A stretch of DNA of 64,000 nucleotides, taken from assembly GCF_000315625.1 (NCBI RefSeq), contig NW_005434551.1, positions 32,324 to 96,323 of the forward strand. The letters are read 5' to 3'. Of the stretch, positions 1 through 13,438 are shown piece after piece. The notes under the pieces were generated by a model. That model ran no database searches. It saw only the letters and a program-made list of their open reading frames with translations, and was not told the DNA's origin. The stretch comes from Guillardia theta CCMP2712. Taxonomy: Eukaryota > Cryptophyceae > Pyrenomonadales > Geminigeraceae. Numbering within the stretch: position 1 is the first letter of the stretch; each line of letters begins with the position of its first letter. The position numbers and the translations under genes are program-made.

Positions 1-227
1 ACAACGACCTGGCACCACCTGGGTTTTATCGTAACCCCTGACATCCCTTTGTTATCGTGGGTGTGCTTTGGGTCATTGGCAACTATACAAGCACCGGCTC
101 TGCCCGGCGTTTACAGTCACTACCGTACTTGCAACCACATACAGTTTTAATCCTTCCCTTTGGTTTTATCCCTTTGTGCATATTTTTACGACATCACTCT
201 TATAGCCCGTTTAAGATGTTGTCAACT

Positions 228-383
228 ATGGCCACGGCGGGCCCGTAGGGAAGAGCGTGAAGGCCAGCAGACTCCCATCTCGCCACCCACCACCTCCTCC
301 TTCCATGACAACCATGGCAGTCTTGTCAAGGCGGCTTCCATGCTCGACAGCGGCGGCTGCAAGCACTGCAGAGGATCAGAGAT
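228..383 (+). pseudogene. Decayed inverted copy of the first exon at 420-668
   Basis: The ATG at 228 corresponds to the ATG at 668 on the other strand, but the reading frame stops at codon 7 (TAG) and carries small indels further on. The 5'-flanking DNA (about 1-227) is also duplicated, so the copied unit included promoter and 5' UTR as well as coding sequence. Homology ends at 383, in the middle of the exon, next to a GGGA simple repeat. It is best read as a non-coding fragment. Confidence 0.6.
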
Positions 384-419
384 GAGGGAGGGAGGGAGGG
401 AGGGAGGGAGGGGGAGCAC

Positions 420-668
420 CTGGTCGAGGAAGAGGTTCAGACTTCTCTGCCTGTACTTGCTTTCGAACTCTTCCTGTGTCAGGTGCTGCGACGAGGAGCC
501 GAGGAGGAGGAGTGAATGATCTCTGATCCTCTGCAGTGCTTGCAGCCGCAGCTGTCGAGCATGCAGCCGCCTTGACAAGACTGCCATGTCGTCATGGAAG
601 GAGGAGGTGGTGGTGGCGAGATGGGAGTCTGCTGCCTTCACGCTCTTCCCTTCTGCCCCCCTTGCCAT
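420..668 (-). CDS. First exon of an unrecognised gene (partial)
   Basis: An ATG at 668 opens a clean reading frame of about 83 codons, starting MARGAEGKSVKAADSHLA and ending RQRSLNLFLDQ, with a GT donor directly after (intron entering a CCCTCC run). The exon is rich in Arg, Leu and Gln and looks helical (RRLHARQLRLQALQRIRD). I do not recognise the family. The next exon should lie at lower coordinates, but that space is filled by the inverted copy of the gene's own 5' end, so the gene is either truncated or continues beyond the window edge. That the copied arm has accumulated a stop while this one stays open supports this arm as the functional original. Confidence 0.5.
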
Positions 669-885
669 TGTTGACAACCTCTCAACGGTTTTGAGAGTGA
701 TGTGTAAAACATTAAAAAAAGGATAAAACAAAAGGGAGGATACAACATGTTTGTGGTTGCTAGTACGGTAGTTGTACTGTAGACGCAGGCAGAGCCGGTG
801 CATGTTGAGTTGTCCATGAACGAAGAGAGTCTCAGATAGTAGAAGGTTGTCAGGGTTATGTTAGTACTCGGTGTGCTGGTAGTTG

Positions 886-1241
886 TGTCATACTCAGCGA
901 TGTTATGGTAATGTGTTATAGTATACTGAGTTAAAAAACAGCGGTGTTTGTTACAGTAGAAAGTGTTAGTGGAAGTCGGTGGGATAGTAGAAGTAGTAGT
1001 CGGTGTTATGGCGTAGGCAGAGATTGAGTACGGTAGCCTTGAAGTTCGGAAGGGCGAGGGAGGCGAGAGAAAATGAACAGTGAGAGAGAACATGGAGCAT
1101 GGAACAGAGCAGGAGGACGAGGGGCAGAAGAAGCAGAAGGAGGAAGACAAGGAGCAGAAGGGCGAGGAGCAGGAGGGCGAGGAGCAGGAGGACGAGGAGC
1201 AGGAGGAGGCGGAACAGAAAGAGGAGGATCAAACTTTCAAA
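886..1241. other. Intergenic, no gene seen
   Basis: TAG/GTT-rich sequence to about 1040, then a GA-rich purine run (about 1075-1245) that reads as acidic low-complexity peptide on one strand and poly-Leu on the other. Neither is convincing as a gene. The run abuts the 3' end of the lipase gene. Confidence 0.4.
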
Positions 1242-4394
<3,153 letters not shown>

Positions 4395-5089
4395 GCTGTC
4401 AGATCTCAAGAGTCTGCATGTTCCAGCTCTTTGCAGGTTCGAGGATGTGAGGAAGGCGTTTCAAACAGTGTGACAGCATGACTGTCCGCCTGTTATTTCA
4501 TGCTTTCCTGTATCATTTTCGCTCCACCAGCCAATCTCACTCGGCTTCTCTCCTTCTCACCTGCTCATCTCTCACACTCCCCATCCTTCTTCACTTCATT
4601 CCGTTGCCTTCCTCCTCTTACTCCTCTCCTCCTCCTCTCCCTCCCTCCTCGCCTCCTCCACCTCGCCATGCATAATGCCGGGCGCAAGTTTCCCCACAAA
4701 CATGACTAGGGAGGGCAAGGAGGGTGGGGTGCATACCCCCACCCTCTAGATCTAACAAGAGTACCCTACCTTATGAGTGAATGAATAGACCACCCCCTTC
4801 CAGGCAATCGCGGGACGGATTTCCTGCAATGGCGCAGGCGATAGGGGAGGAGAAGAGAAGAGGAAGAATGAGAGGGTAACGAGGAGGAGGGGGAGGGATG
4901 ATGAGCAGACAGGGTGAAAGAAGCTCGGGATCAAGAGGAGACTGACCCCAGTGGCTCTGCCGTGTGAAGTGAGGCAGGAGGGCACGTTGAACTTTCGCTT
5001 GTTGTGTTGCTTTAACGAGTGCGAACAATCGTCCTCACTTCATGGTCAGGTGCTGGTTGCCATCGCCCGCCCTTCCATGGCATAGCGAG
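4395..5089. promoter_or_regulatory. Divergent intergenic region between the lipase and Sas10-like genes
   Basis: About 700 bp separates two genes transcribed away from each other, both of which start with a signal peptide and an LRGG motif. It contains CT-rich sequence (4500-4670), a short GGGGTG/CCCCCACCC patch (4708-4760) and a GA-rich stretch (4850-4930). No clear TATA or other named element was recognised; the shared-promoter role is inferred from geometry only. Confidence 0.4.
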
Positions 5090-7729
5090 ATGCGAGTGCA
5101 TCGAAGGCTGCTCCTCTCCTCATGTCTCTTCGTCGTTGCCTTTGGAGGCGACACGTCTCGGATAATCGTACCTGACTTGAGGCATGGGAGTCGAGACGCT
5201 CTCGATGTCCGGGCACGTGAAGGGCAATGTTTGAGGCTGAGAGGAGGAAAGCTCAAGTATAAGAACCTCAGAGAGGTCAAACAGCAGAGACTCGCGGATG
5301 AGCGACTGGCGAAAAGAGCGGACGCCCGGAGGAAGCAGAAGTCGAAGGGAAGGGTGCAGCAGAAGGAAAAGACTCCGCGCCGCAAGCCGCAAGCTGGGGA
5401 ACAGGAACCATATGATTCTGATGACGTCGTATGGCAAGCAGGAGCCAAGGACGAGGACCTTTACGGAGATGATTCTGTACCGTCCGACGAGGTTGATCCG
5501 GACTTGTTGTTCGTGTAGAGTGTGATTGGGTGAAATCCAGGCCGAGAGGGAGATATTCTACGAGGCACAGGAGAAAGAAGCTCGTCGAATAGTCGAAAAG
5601 ATCAAAGAACCGTCCAAGGCGATCGATTTCGAAGAAGCTCTTCAAGCCCCTGAGCTCTCAGATGAATTTCCTCCTGACTCTGAGAGTCGCGGGGAGCCTC
5701 TCGAGGTGAAGGAGAGCAGAGGTTCAGGTGCTTGCGGATGCCGGTGACGTGCGGAGGCAGGAGGAAGGCAGGATGGCTCCGCAGACCTACCTTGAGATGC
5801 TGTTCGGCGACGATGTAGAGGCTGTGAGCCGACCGGAGGGGTGAGAAGTTACTTCGTTTCCCGTCTGTTCTTGACGTTGATGTGCAAGGCTGTCGAGGCT
5901 GCTCGACGAGATGCAATCAGCTTGCAACACGATAAGAGAGTTTGTTGAGCCTGTGGTGATGTGCTTGCAGTTGCTGTCAAGGTTAGCGACTTGGACGCGA
6001 GTGTTACTTGACGTGAGACACGTAGGGATATCAAGTCCATGTCAGCGCCGGAGAGCATTCTCTTCATGAAATACTCTGCATTGACCAAGTTTGTCGAGAA
6101 CATCCAAGTGAGGACGAATATGTTTGTTCCGCTCCTGATCAGTTATGCAAGGGTTATGTCATCATGAAGATGGAAGGTTCCAAGGACTCTGGGGAATCGC
6201 GTAAGTTCCTGGAGAATCTGAACTTGTTGTGGTCAGAGTTGAAGGTATAAAGGGAGCCTGAACTCCTTCGCTTCGCTTCGCTTTCCCTTCCCTTCCCTTC
6301 CCTTCCCTTCCCTTCCCTTCCCTTCCCTTCCCTTCCCTTCCCTTCCCTTCCCTTCCCTTCCCTTCCCTTCCCTGCCCTTCCCTTCCCTTCCCTTCCCTTG
6401 GTCACGTTTCCTTTCGTTCCTAATCCTTCCTTTCCTTTCACCTCTCGTTTCCTTTCGTTACCTCAACTCCCTTCTCTTCCCTTGTCTTGTCTGAATGTCC
6501 ACTCCAATAGGTGATCGCAACTTTTGAATCCCAATTCTCAACAGAAATACAAGAAATGCTCGCAAATGTGAGACTTTTTTTTCTTGTCTCCCGTCGTTCC
6601 TGCCCATATTGTTGTTTGTCTTTGCACTGACATGCTTGTTTGTAGATTGGAAGCAATCGAGCGAAACGAGTGAAAATCAAAAAGAAGCCAAGGTAAGAGA
6701 GGGTAGAAGGGAAACAAATGCTCACATGTCGCCTCAAGCACTCCAGCCGTCAAGTCAACGTCGCAAGACAGAAGGATGGATGAGATAGATGTGAGATGAG
6801 CACTTAGAAGACTTGAACACTCTCGTGTGACTGCCGTTGTCTGTTCAGATCAAGTTGCAGAAGGAAGAAAGGTTCGAGGAAGCCCTGGAGAGTAAAGATC
6901 TAGACCCGACCGTTGCGTTGGACAAGGTGCGATCACTATACCACGGCTGCTCCCTCACCTTGCTCCAGGGCTCGCAGTTCTGGCGGCGAAAGCTCAAGGA
7001 GGCAAAGCAGCTGCACATGATCGTGAGAGAGGACAAGCGAGAACTGAACACGGTGAGGAGAGGGAGAGGAGGCGACATGGGATGACTCTGTTGCAGGATG
7101 AGCAATACAAGGCTGAACGACTGGTTCGCACTCTCCTTTCTCCACATGCTGTAGGGCAAATCTTCTTACTGCTTGCATGCAGGAGTACTTCCAACAGATG
7201 TCGGAAATCGCAAAAGCAGCAGAGATGAAGAGGAGTGGGGAGGATCAGCATCAACGGATTGAAGGGACGGTGCTCCTAGAAGGAGGACGACGACCCGCGT
7301 CATATGGCATGCTGACCAACACAGTGGGAGTGAAGAGAAGATATCGAAATCGCCGGGATAGCAATCCTAGGCTACGGTGCTCTTTCTTTCTCGCTAGCAG
7401 CTTGTTCCCTGCTCTACTGCGTCTTCCTCCCCTCTCGCTTTCGAGCCATCTTCTTCACCCTTGTCTCCTTGCTTTCCTTGTCCTCTCTACCTCTTGTTGC
7501 TCGCTCACTGTCGTCTAGCCTCCGCCATAAGTACCACAACCTCATCATCCGCGCTCGAGGAAAGACAAGGAAAGTCAGGACCGAGAAGGAGCATGGTACA
7601 CCAGCGCTCGCATCTACTTTGGTAATTGACGTCCCTCCAGGATACGTAGGAGAAGAGACGGGAATCAATCCCAAGGCCAAGCACAGTGTCAACTTGAAAT
7701 GGGATGCCAAGGCGATTCGCAAGATATGA
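5090..7729 (+). CDS. Sas10/Utp3-family protein with an N-terminal signal peptide
   Basis: Spliced from about 10 short exons. Sas10/Utp3 works in the small-subunit processome during 18S rRNA maturation. The middle exons (about 6030-6250) give SAPESILFMKYSALTKFVE and YVIMKMEGSKDSGESRKFL, matching the Sas10/Utp3/C1D domain. The last exons give the diagnostic C-terminus: RPASYGMLTN, RNRRDSNPRLR, then HKYHNLIIRARGKTRKVR and YVGEETGINPKAKHSVNL. Acidic patches (YDSDDVVW, DEDLYGDD) and a basic coiled coil precede the domain, as in the family. The oddity is the start: MRVHRRLLLSSCLFVVAFGG is a good signal peptide, and LRLRGG follows at about residue 50. An ATG at 5042 would add 16 residues before it. 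Final exon 7516-7729. It suggests import into a secretory-route compartment, possibly the periplastid space of a complex plastid. Confidence 0.78.
6278..6400. repeat. (CCCTT)n microsatellite in a Sas10-like intron
   Basis: More than 20 near-perfect TTCCC pentamers lie in the intron after the exon ending NLLWSELK (donor GTATAAAG at about 6245). Confidence 0.85.
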
Positions 7730-7918
7730 GGACTGAAGGGGTTGGGAGATCGCACACGAATTTTCGAGCGGACTGAAAGGTGCAGGAAATTGAAGACTGT
7801 CTCCAAGATTGTCAGAAGTGCAAGCAGAAGACAGAGGAGGAGGAGGAGGAGGAGCCGGGGGAGGAGTGAAGGGGGGACGAAAGCAAGGTTTATTTCACAC
7901 GAGGTCTTTTCCTAGCTG

Positions 7919-9550
7919 TCACGTGTTGATGCGGTCGATGTACTGAAGCATCTTAAGGTTCCTGTCGATGTTGCACAGCCTCCTCTGCTCGTAATCGCTC
8001 ACCCTCCTCTCCTGCTCCTCGCCGTTTGTCCCTGGCGGCATCGGCGCCTCCACAGTCAGCGGCTGCCAACATAGTCAGGCGATCAGAGCACGCGCAGTCC
8101 CTTCCTACCTTCCCTCCTCCGCGCCTGCTGGAACGTTCCACAGTCTGGTAAGGCACCTGTCTGCTGCGGCATGATCGCTTCCTAGGGGACCCGGCAGAAT
8201 ATTCGCTGCCCTCCTCGCTCCTCCTCCTCTTCTCCTCCTTCCAGATAGGTCGCCCGTCCCTTGTGATGCCCACGGCATCAGGGTAGAGCATATCTCGCAC
8301 TCTCCCGCTGTCCACGTGAATCCACTCGTTCCACTTGGGCGGCCAGTCCTTGAAGTTGACACACACCTGCGACACGCCTTACTCCTCCTTCCTCCTCCCT
8401 CCTCCCTCCTCCCTCCTCCCTCCTCCCTCCTCCCTCCTCACATCATCATCATCCCTCCTTCGATCCTCTCACCATGTTCCTAGCGTCATTCTTCTCCACC
8501 ACCTTCGCTCGGTACCATCCGCCCTCCACGTCCTGAGCTTCGATCTCCTTGCCGACTTTCATCTTGGAGCACAAGTAGACGGGGGACCCATCTCGCCGGA
8601 TACTGAGAGCGTCCGGATGTTGGATCGTACGGACGCGACCGCTTGAGATTGGGATCCATTCATCCCACTTGCAGTTCCACCCATCAAAGTTCACCTTCAC
8701 CTAACAGAAGCGAACGTCACGGGAGCGCAAAGAGAGACAGTCACAGTACTTCAGTCTTGAGCACGTTGATGTTCACCACCGTCCCTCGATACCAGTCGCC
8801 CTCCCTATCCTGCGCTTCCACTCTACTCTTGACTTGGAAGTGTGCAGGCGCCTTCTGGACGGTCGAAGCAGGAGGTCGATACTGCACAAAGACCCACCGG
8901 ATCGTGTGCTCGTGGAGGTTGAGGAAGGCCTTCTCCTTATCCTCGTACACTACGTGATGCTTCCTGGTCCTCCAGTCGTACTTGGTAATTACTCCTCTCC
9001 TCCACTGCCCGTCCTTGGGGTCGAAAATGTCGAGAACCCTTCGGAGAATCTCACTCCCGTACTCCACGTTCGTCTCAGGTCGTGAGACCGAGTACTGCTC
9101 CACTTTGCTCGGCACACGCGCACTCGTATGATACCTGGAGGGCTTGTAGACAACTGATGTCAAGGATTCTGCAGCTGTGACATGGTTGACATCCGAGGCG
9201 GGCCCCATCCCGTCACAGAGATCAGCGTCAGTCTGGCGACTCCGGCCCCGGTCACCCTGAGGGCAGACAAGCCAGCCGTCCAGTTCCCTAGGGGTGAAAT
9301 CCAGGGTGATGATTTCATAAGGGTCATTAGACTTTGAATTCTTCCTCGAGGATTTCATGCCCTTGCAACTTTTCGCTGCGCTCGGCACTTTCTTCCTGGC
9401 CGGCCCTGGCGACACCTGGTCTGCCTCGACTTCAGCACGACGGAGGCTCGAGCTGGTTTGCAAAGAAGAGTTCTCATCAGCATGAGATCGAGGCCTTGAA
9501 GTTTCTGTTGGAGAGTGAAAGTATCTATTCTTCACCGGAGCACGCTTCAT
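7919..9550 (-). CDS. Tudor/MBT-like multi-domain reader protein
   Basis: First exon from ATG 9550 encodes about 260 residues: a disordered basic N-terminus, then a Tudor/Agenet-like fold (RVLDIFDPKDGQWRRGVITK, HHVVYEDKEKAFLNLHEHTI), then a second unit RVEAQDREGDWYRGTVVNIN. Later exons give two matching halves of Tudor-knot/MBT type: VNFDGWNCKWDEWIPISSGR and VNFKDWPPKWNEWIHVDSGR, with another IEAQDVEGGWYRAKVVEKN between. The repeated unit is 'EAQD-EG-WYRA-VV' followed by 'V-VNF-GW--KWDEWI--SGRVR', as in chromatin readers that bind methylated lysine. The C-terminus (YEQRRLCNIDRNLKMLQYI) resembles the conserved 'YE-QRL-NI-RN' helix of many nuclear zinc-finger proteins. Stop at 7919, convergent with the Sas10-like gene 190 bp away. 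Probably nuclear; substrate unknown. Confidence 0.72.
8388..8440. repeat. CTCCTCC heptamer repeat in a Tudor-gene intron
   Basis: About seven copies of CTCCTCC lie in the intron between the two KW-EWI exons. Confidence 0.7.
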
Positions 9551-10354
9551 CCTGGAGTTTGATGAGTCAGAAGTTACATTCCAACATGACTGGAGCGCTT
9601 ATCTATCTCTCCTTTGCTACACACTGCACTATGACAGGGCAAACCACACAATCCTATCACAGCTAAAAACAACACTTTCAATGTGATGGTGCAACCCTTG
9701 AGAGAATTCTTGCAGGATCAACTCGATGAGAAACAAACAAACACACACACTCCTCGGCCATGGATCTTTGAGTGATTACAAAACGCAATTGCCTCGGAAC
9801 AGCATGAGAAACAAATGGAAATCATAGTAGCGCGGATATTTAGTAGGATACCATACTGTAAGTTGAAGGGCAGGTGTTGAAGGAAAAAGAGTTGTCAGCG
9901 GATGTAGCATCGCTGTCGCAGATTGCGGGGGAGTGCCAGGTGGTAGAGACGAGCAGGAGAAGAGAGGGAAGAGCAAAATGTGGAACATGCAACAAAGGAG
10001 AGTAAGATGAGGAGAGACATATCGCAAACAATTCGTGTATCCTCTACCTCGTCTACCTCCTCATGGTCCCTCACTATTTGCTCTATCTATCATCTCTCCT
10101 CCTTTCCTGCCGTTCCGAATAATATTTCATGTTGTCCCGCGCAGCATCTCCTCTTTGCTCCTCTCCCCTCCTTCTCCTTCTCCTTCTCCTTCTCCTTATC
10201 CTCTCCTTCTCCTCTCCTTCTCCTTCTCCTCTCCTGCTCCTCTCCTCTCCTTCTCTCTTCTCTTTTGTTCTCCTCCTCCTCCTCCTCCTCCCCTCCCCTC
10301 TCCTCCTCCTCCTTTCTTCTGCTCTGCTCTCCTTCTCCTTCTCCTCTCTTTTCC
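9551..10354. other. Intergenic, no convincing gene
   Basis: Unique, mildly AT-rich DNA upstream of the Tudor gene to about 10050, then a dense CTCCTT/TCCTCT pyrimidine tract (about 10140-10355) leading into the minisatellite. Open frames here are low-complexity only. Confidence 0.4.
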
Positions 10355-10690
10355 AGCAGGTAGAGCAGCAGGTAGAGCAGCAGGTAGAGCAGCAGGTAGA
10401 GCAGCAGGTAGAGCAGCAGGTAGAGCAGCAGGTAGAGCAGCAGGTAGAGCAGCAGGTAGAGCAGCAGGTAGAGCAGCAGGTAGAGCAGCAGGTAGAGCAG
10501 CAGGTAGAGCAGCAGGTAGAGCAGCAGGTAGAGCAGCAGGTAGAGCAGCAGGTAGAGCAGCAGGTAGAGCAGCAGGTAGAGCAGCAGGTAGAGCAGCAGG
10601 TAGAGCAGCAGGTAGAGCAGCAGGTAGAGCAGCAGGTAGAGCAGCAGGTAGAGCAGCAGGTAGAGCAGGCAGAGCAGCAGGTAGTGTAGA
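10355..10690. repeat. 12-bp minisatellite (CAGGTAGAGCAG), about 27 copies
   Basis: A near-perfect tandem array, broken only at its right end by one shortened unit. Because 12 is a multiple of 3 and the unit has no stops in most frames, it is open in several frames on both strands (QVEQ, AGRA, LLYL, ALPA). All of these look like by-products. The array lies between a pyrimidine tract and a short ACCCC/CCCTACCC patch (about 10830-10925). Confidence 0.93.
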
Positions 10691-10950
10691 GCAGGTAGAG
10701 CGCAAGTCTGAGCAGAAATTCTGTAGAGGAAGGTGGGTATGAGCGGGGATGTGCCTTTGCTGGCTCTGGTCGGCGGGGGGCCCGGTAGATTTGACCACAA
10801 TGACCGTTTCTGGTCAAATCTTTCTCCTAGTATGCCACCCGTACTGATTCTGATAGTACCCCATATTATCATGCAATTATGAGCCAATAAGAGAGGGTAG
10901 GGATATGACCCCCTACCCACGAACATCAAGACATTTTGATTGTGGGCGAA

Positions 10951-11268
10951 ATGCTGGGCAGTGGAGGGTACGATGCGGCGCTGGATGCGTTCATTCGCTC
11001 CTCTGTGGCGATACAACCTCCTCTTGAGACGAAGACCCACAGAACTCCAGCAGAAGAGAGAGGAAGAGCGAAACTCGTGCGTGAAAATGAAGAATTGAAG
11101 CAAACGCTCCTCGACGCCATGGTCGAACCTGTTCGCCATCGGTGCTGTTCCTGTCTTTCTAAAAGAGAATTGAAGGATGTAGGAAGTGACTTCATTTTGC
11201 AGGAAATTACATACAAGTATGCACGACAGGAAATGTCGGGAGAGTTCTTCGAATTTATCTCGAAATGA
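10951..11268 (+). CDS. Hypothetical small protein
   Basis: From ATG 10951 an exon reads MLGSGGYDAALDAFIRSSVA then a helical segment RENEELKQTLLDAM, with a GT donor after it. A likely second exon after TTTTGCAG (about 11201) continues EITYKYARQEMSGEFFEFIS. Sequence complexity and the good splice sites suggest a real gene. The 3' end is uncertain: it may stop at 11268 or splice into the frame at 11270-11526 (KADYQVNYKYLNAKVLKQLH). Not recognised. Confidence 0.45.
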   Translation: MLGSGGYDAALDAFIRSSVAIQPPLETKTHRTPAEERGRAKLVRENEELKQTLLDAMVEPVRHRCCSCLSKRELKDVGSDFILQEITYKYARQEMSGEFFEFISK

Positions 11269-11529
11269 GACACACGAAGCGCCATCGAAGATTGGGTCGC
11301 CAGGCAAAGGAAACAACACACATATGAAAACATCCCAGCATCAAACTAGCAGCGCAAGCGGGCAAGTCAAAATTGCAAAGCGAGAAAGGTTGAGCGAGAA
11401 GGAGAACATGAGGAAGGCTGATTATCAAGTCAACTACAAGTATTTGAACGCCAAAGTTTTGAAACAGCTACACAAGGTCTATGATCTAATAGACACGTTG
11501 GATATTGACATCGCTGTTCAAGACTGAAC

Positions 11530-12235
11530 CACAGTTTGAATCGATAGAAGAAATGCTGCCGAAGAGAAGAATCACTCCTTCTCTGGTGTTGCCCTTGTGT
11601 CTGTGTTGAAACTTGTGTAATGAGATTGTGGGAGTAGGATTGGATGGCTTTCACCCTCACAGATTCGATTCGATGTCGCATCATGCGGGATCATTGTGAG
11701 GTAACAGGCATGACTTGTTATTTTGCAATCATCAACATGTTTCAGATTCCGGTTGTCTCCTCAGATGGTTTCATGCGGAAACATGTGAAGTTTTACGATG
11801 GTTTGAGACGTGCACTGATGAGGTTCGCAGATTGAAAGCATGATGTATGATATGCAAGTTGAAAACTGGCAGGTGAGGAAAAAAAGGAGTCAGAGAACAT
11901 CAACACTTACATGTGATCCAGATCTGCCATCAGTTTCAGCAAAGCAGGTCGAAAGATGTTGACAAGTGAGATGAGACGAGATTGGTGAGAACGGTTTGCG
12001 ACTGATGAATGTTTGCCAGGTTTATGAATCGCGCGCCTTCGCCACTTGAGCTAGTTTGATTGAAGTTGAAGATTGAATGATGAAAACGAATCGAGAGATG
12101 ACAACAAGCAATGATGAAGTCAGAAGATGAAGAGAATAACAATGAAGTTGATGATTTAATGATGAAAATGAATAGCGAGATAACAAGGAAATAACAAGAA
12201 GGAAACAATGAAGTTAGAAGATGAAAAGAATATCA
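11530..12235. other. Intergenic, AT-rich, no gene seen
   Basis: AT-leaning DNA with many GATGAA/AATGAAG near-repeats (about 12060-12210). No reading frame with plausible composition. Confidence 0.4.
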
Positions 12236-12594
12236 ATCAGTCGAATGCCAGTCGTCGTTGAGCCAGGGGTCGAAGTGAACTTCAACTTCAAACTGGGAAG
12301 AGCAATATCAGCACGCAGGAGCAGAAGTAGCAGGGGAAGGACAGGGGCAGGAGGAGGGGGAAGGACGGGAAGGGTTTATAGCAGCAGAAGAAACAGATGA
12401 AGAAGGAAGTGGAGGGGGAGGGGCAGAAAGGGCAGGGATGGTGATAGAGGAAGGAGCTGGGGAGTGAGGGGACAGGGAGGAGGGGGAGAGTCAACATGGT
12501 CGAGATGATTGAGGTCGTCGTTGGGTTTGCTGGTCTGGTCGTGAGCGGCTGACGGGAGGAAAGAAAGAGTCCTGCACAAGAAAGTGAGAGGAGG

Positions 12595-12637
<43 letters not shown>

Positions 12638-13119
12638 AGAAGACCAGGACCAGGACGAGGGAGAGGACGAGGACGAGGACGAGGGAGAGGGAGAGGAGAG
12701 CAAGGAGGTGGTGTTGATGATGATGGTGATGGAGGAGGAGGAGGTGGTGGTGGTGGATCAAGGGGATCAGAAAGAGACAGTGGGAGTAGAAGGACCCCTC
12801 CTTACCTAGCGTGCTCTGTCATCTCCTCCTCTTCGTGCTCCAGCAGAGTCTTTGATAAGGTAAGAAGGTAGCCTTCCAGCTTCCGCTCAGTCACCTGATC
12901 ATGCGCAGCGTCTTCCTCTTCCCCCTTGGCTCTCGTCTCTCCTTCCCCCTCCTCCGTCTTCTCGTGCTCTGTCGCTTTTGTGCTCTGCCCTCCTCCTGTC
13001 CCCTGTCTTCCCGTGTTGTCGTGCTTGCCCTTCGAGCTGCCCTGACCATCCTCCCTGTCCTCTGCTCCAGTATCCGACATCTTGACTCGCTGCTTGAAGA
13101 GCTCGTGCAAGAGCGTCAT
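12236..13119 (-). CDS. Hypothetical acidic protein (multi-exon)
   Basis: ATG 13119 opens MTLLHELFKQRVKMSDTGAE, followed by a long acidic, Gly/Lys-rich disordered stretch and a helix KLEGYLLTLSKTLLEHEEEE, then a donor (GTAAGG, about 12804). Low-complexity GAGGAC/CTCCTC DNA (12590-12760) is probably intronic. An exon near 12480-12565 and a short last exon (FEVEVHFDPWLNDDWHSTD, stop 12236) are plausible continuations. No family recognised; exon chaining is tentative. Confidence 0.42.
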
Positions 13120-13299
13120 GGTTGAGAGCTGAGCGTGTGCGACTGAGTGAAAGAAGAGATTGTGCTCAGAGCAGAAGGTCGTGAAGTGAAGGCGCGATGA
13201 AACGACCCGACAGTCGATGAGCGGCTCGTCTGTGCGGTCGATTGCGCGATCGCCAAGCTGAGGGTAAAGAAGTGTGAGGAAGAGGAGGAAGGGGGAGAG

Positions 13300-13438
13300 A
13301 AGGAAGGGGAAGATGAGGGGAGGAGGGAGGGAGGAGGAGGGAGGGAAGGAGGAAGGAGGGAAGGAGAGAAGGAGGGAGGGAGGGAGGGAGGGAGGGAGGG
13401 AGGGAAGGTGAAGGGGAGTCTTACTTTAGGAAGAATGG
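13300..13438. repeat. GGGA simple repeat running into an assembly gap
   Basis: AGGGAGGG units immediately precede the run of Ns, so the gap was probably caused by this repeat. Confidence 0.8.

Larger units (their letters stand above)
1..885. repeat. Convergent inverted duplication (about 370-bp arms, 135-bp spacer)
   Basis: Positions 1-383 align with the reverse complement of about 519-885. The inner part, about 225-383 against 519-670, reads about 95% identical by eye. The outer part, toward position 1, is clearly homologous but more diverged, with small indels. The left arm runs to the window edge, so it may extend further. The right arm holds the promoter-side DNA and first exon of the minus-strand gene at 420-668. 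The left arm holds a decayed plus-strand copy of the same promoter and first about 50 codons. A transcript through both arms would fold into a long imperfect hairpin. Whether a mobile element caused it cannot be seen. Confidence 0.88.

Noticed and set aside
10140-10355. CRISPR-like or other spaced-repeat arrays
   Set aside because: All arrays seen are direct tandem repeats without unique spacers, in a eukaryotic genome.
10035-10817. Long frames through the 12-bp minisatellite on both strands
   Set aside because: All depend on the repeat; no start context, splice sites or complex sequence on either side.
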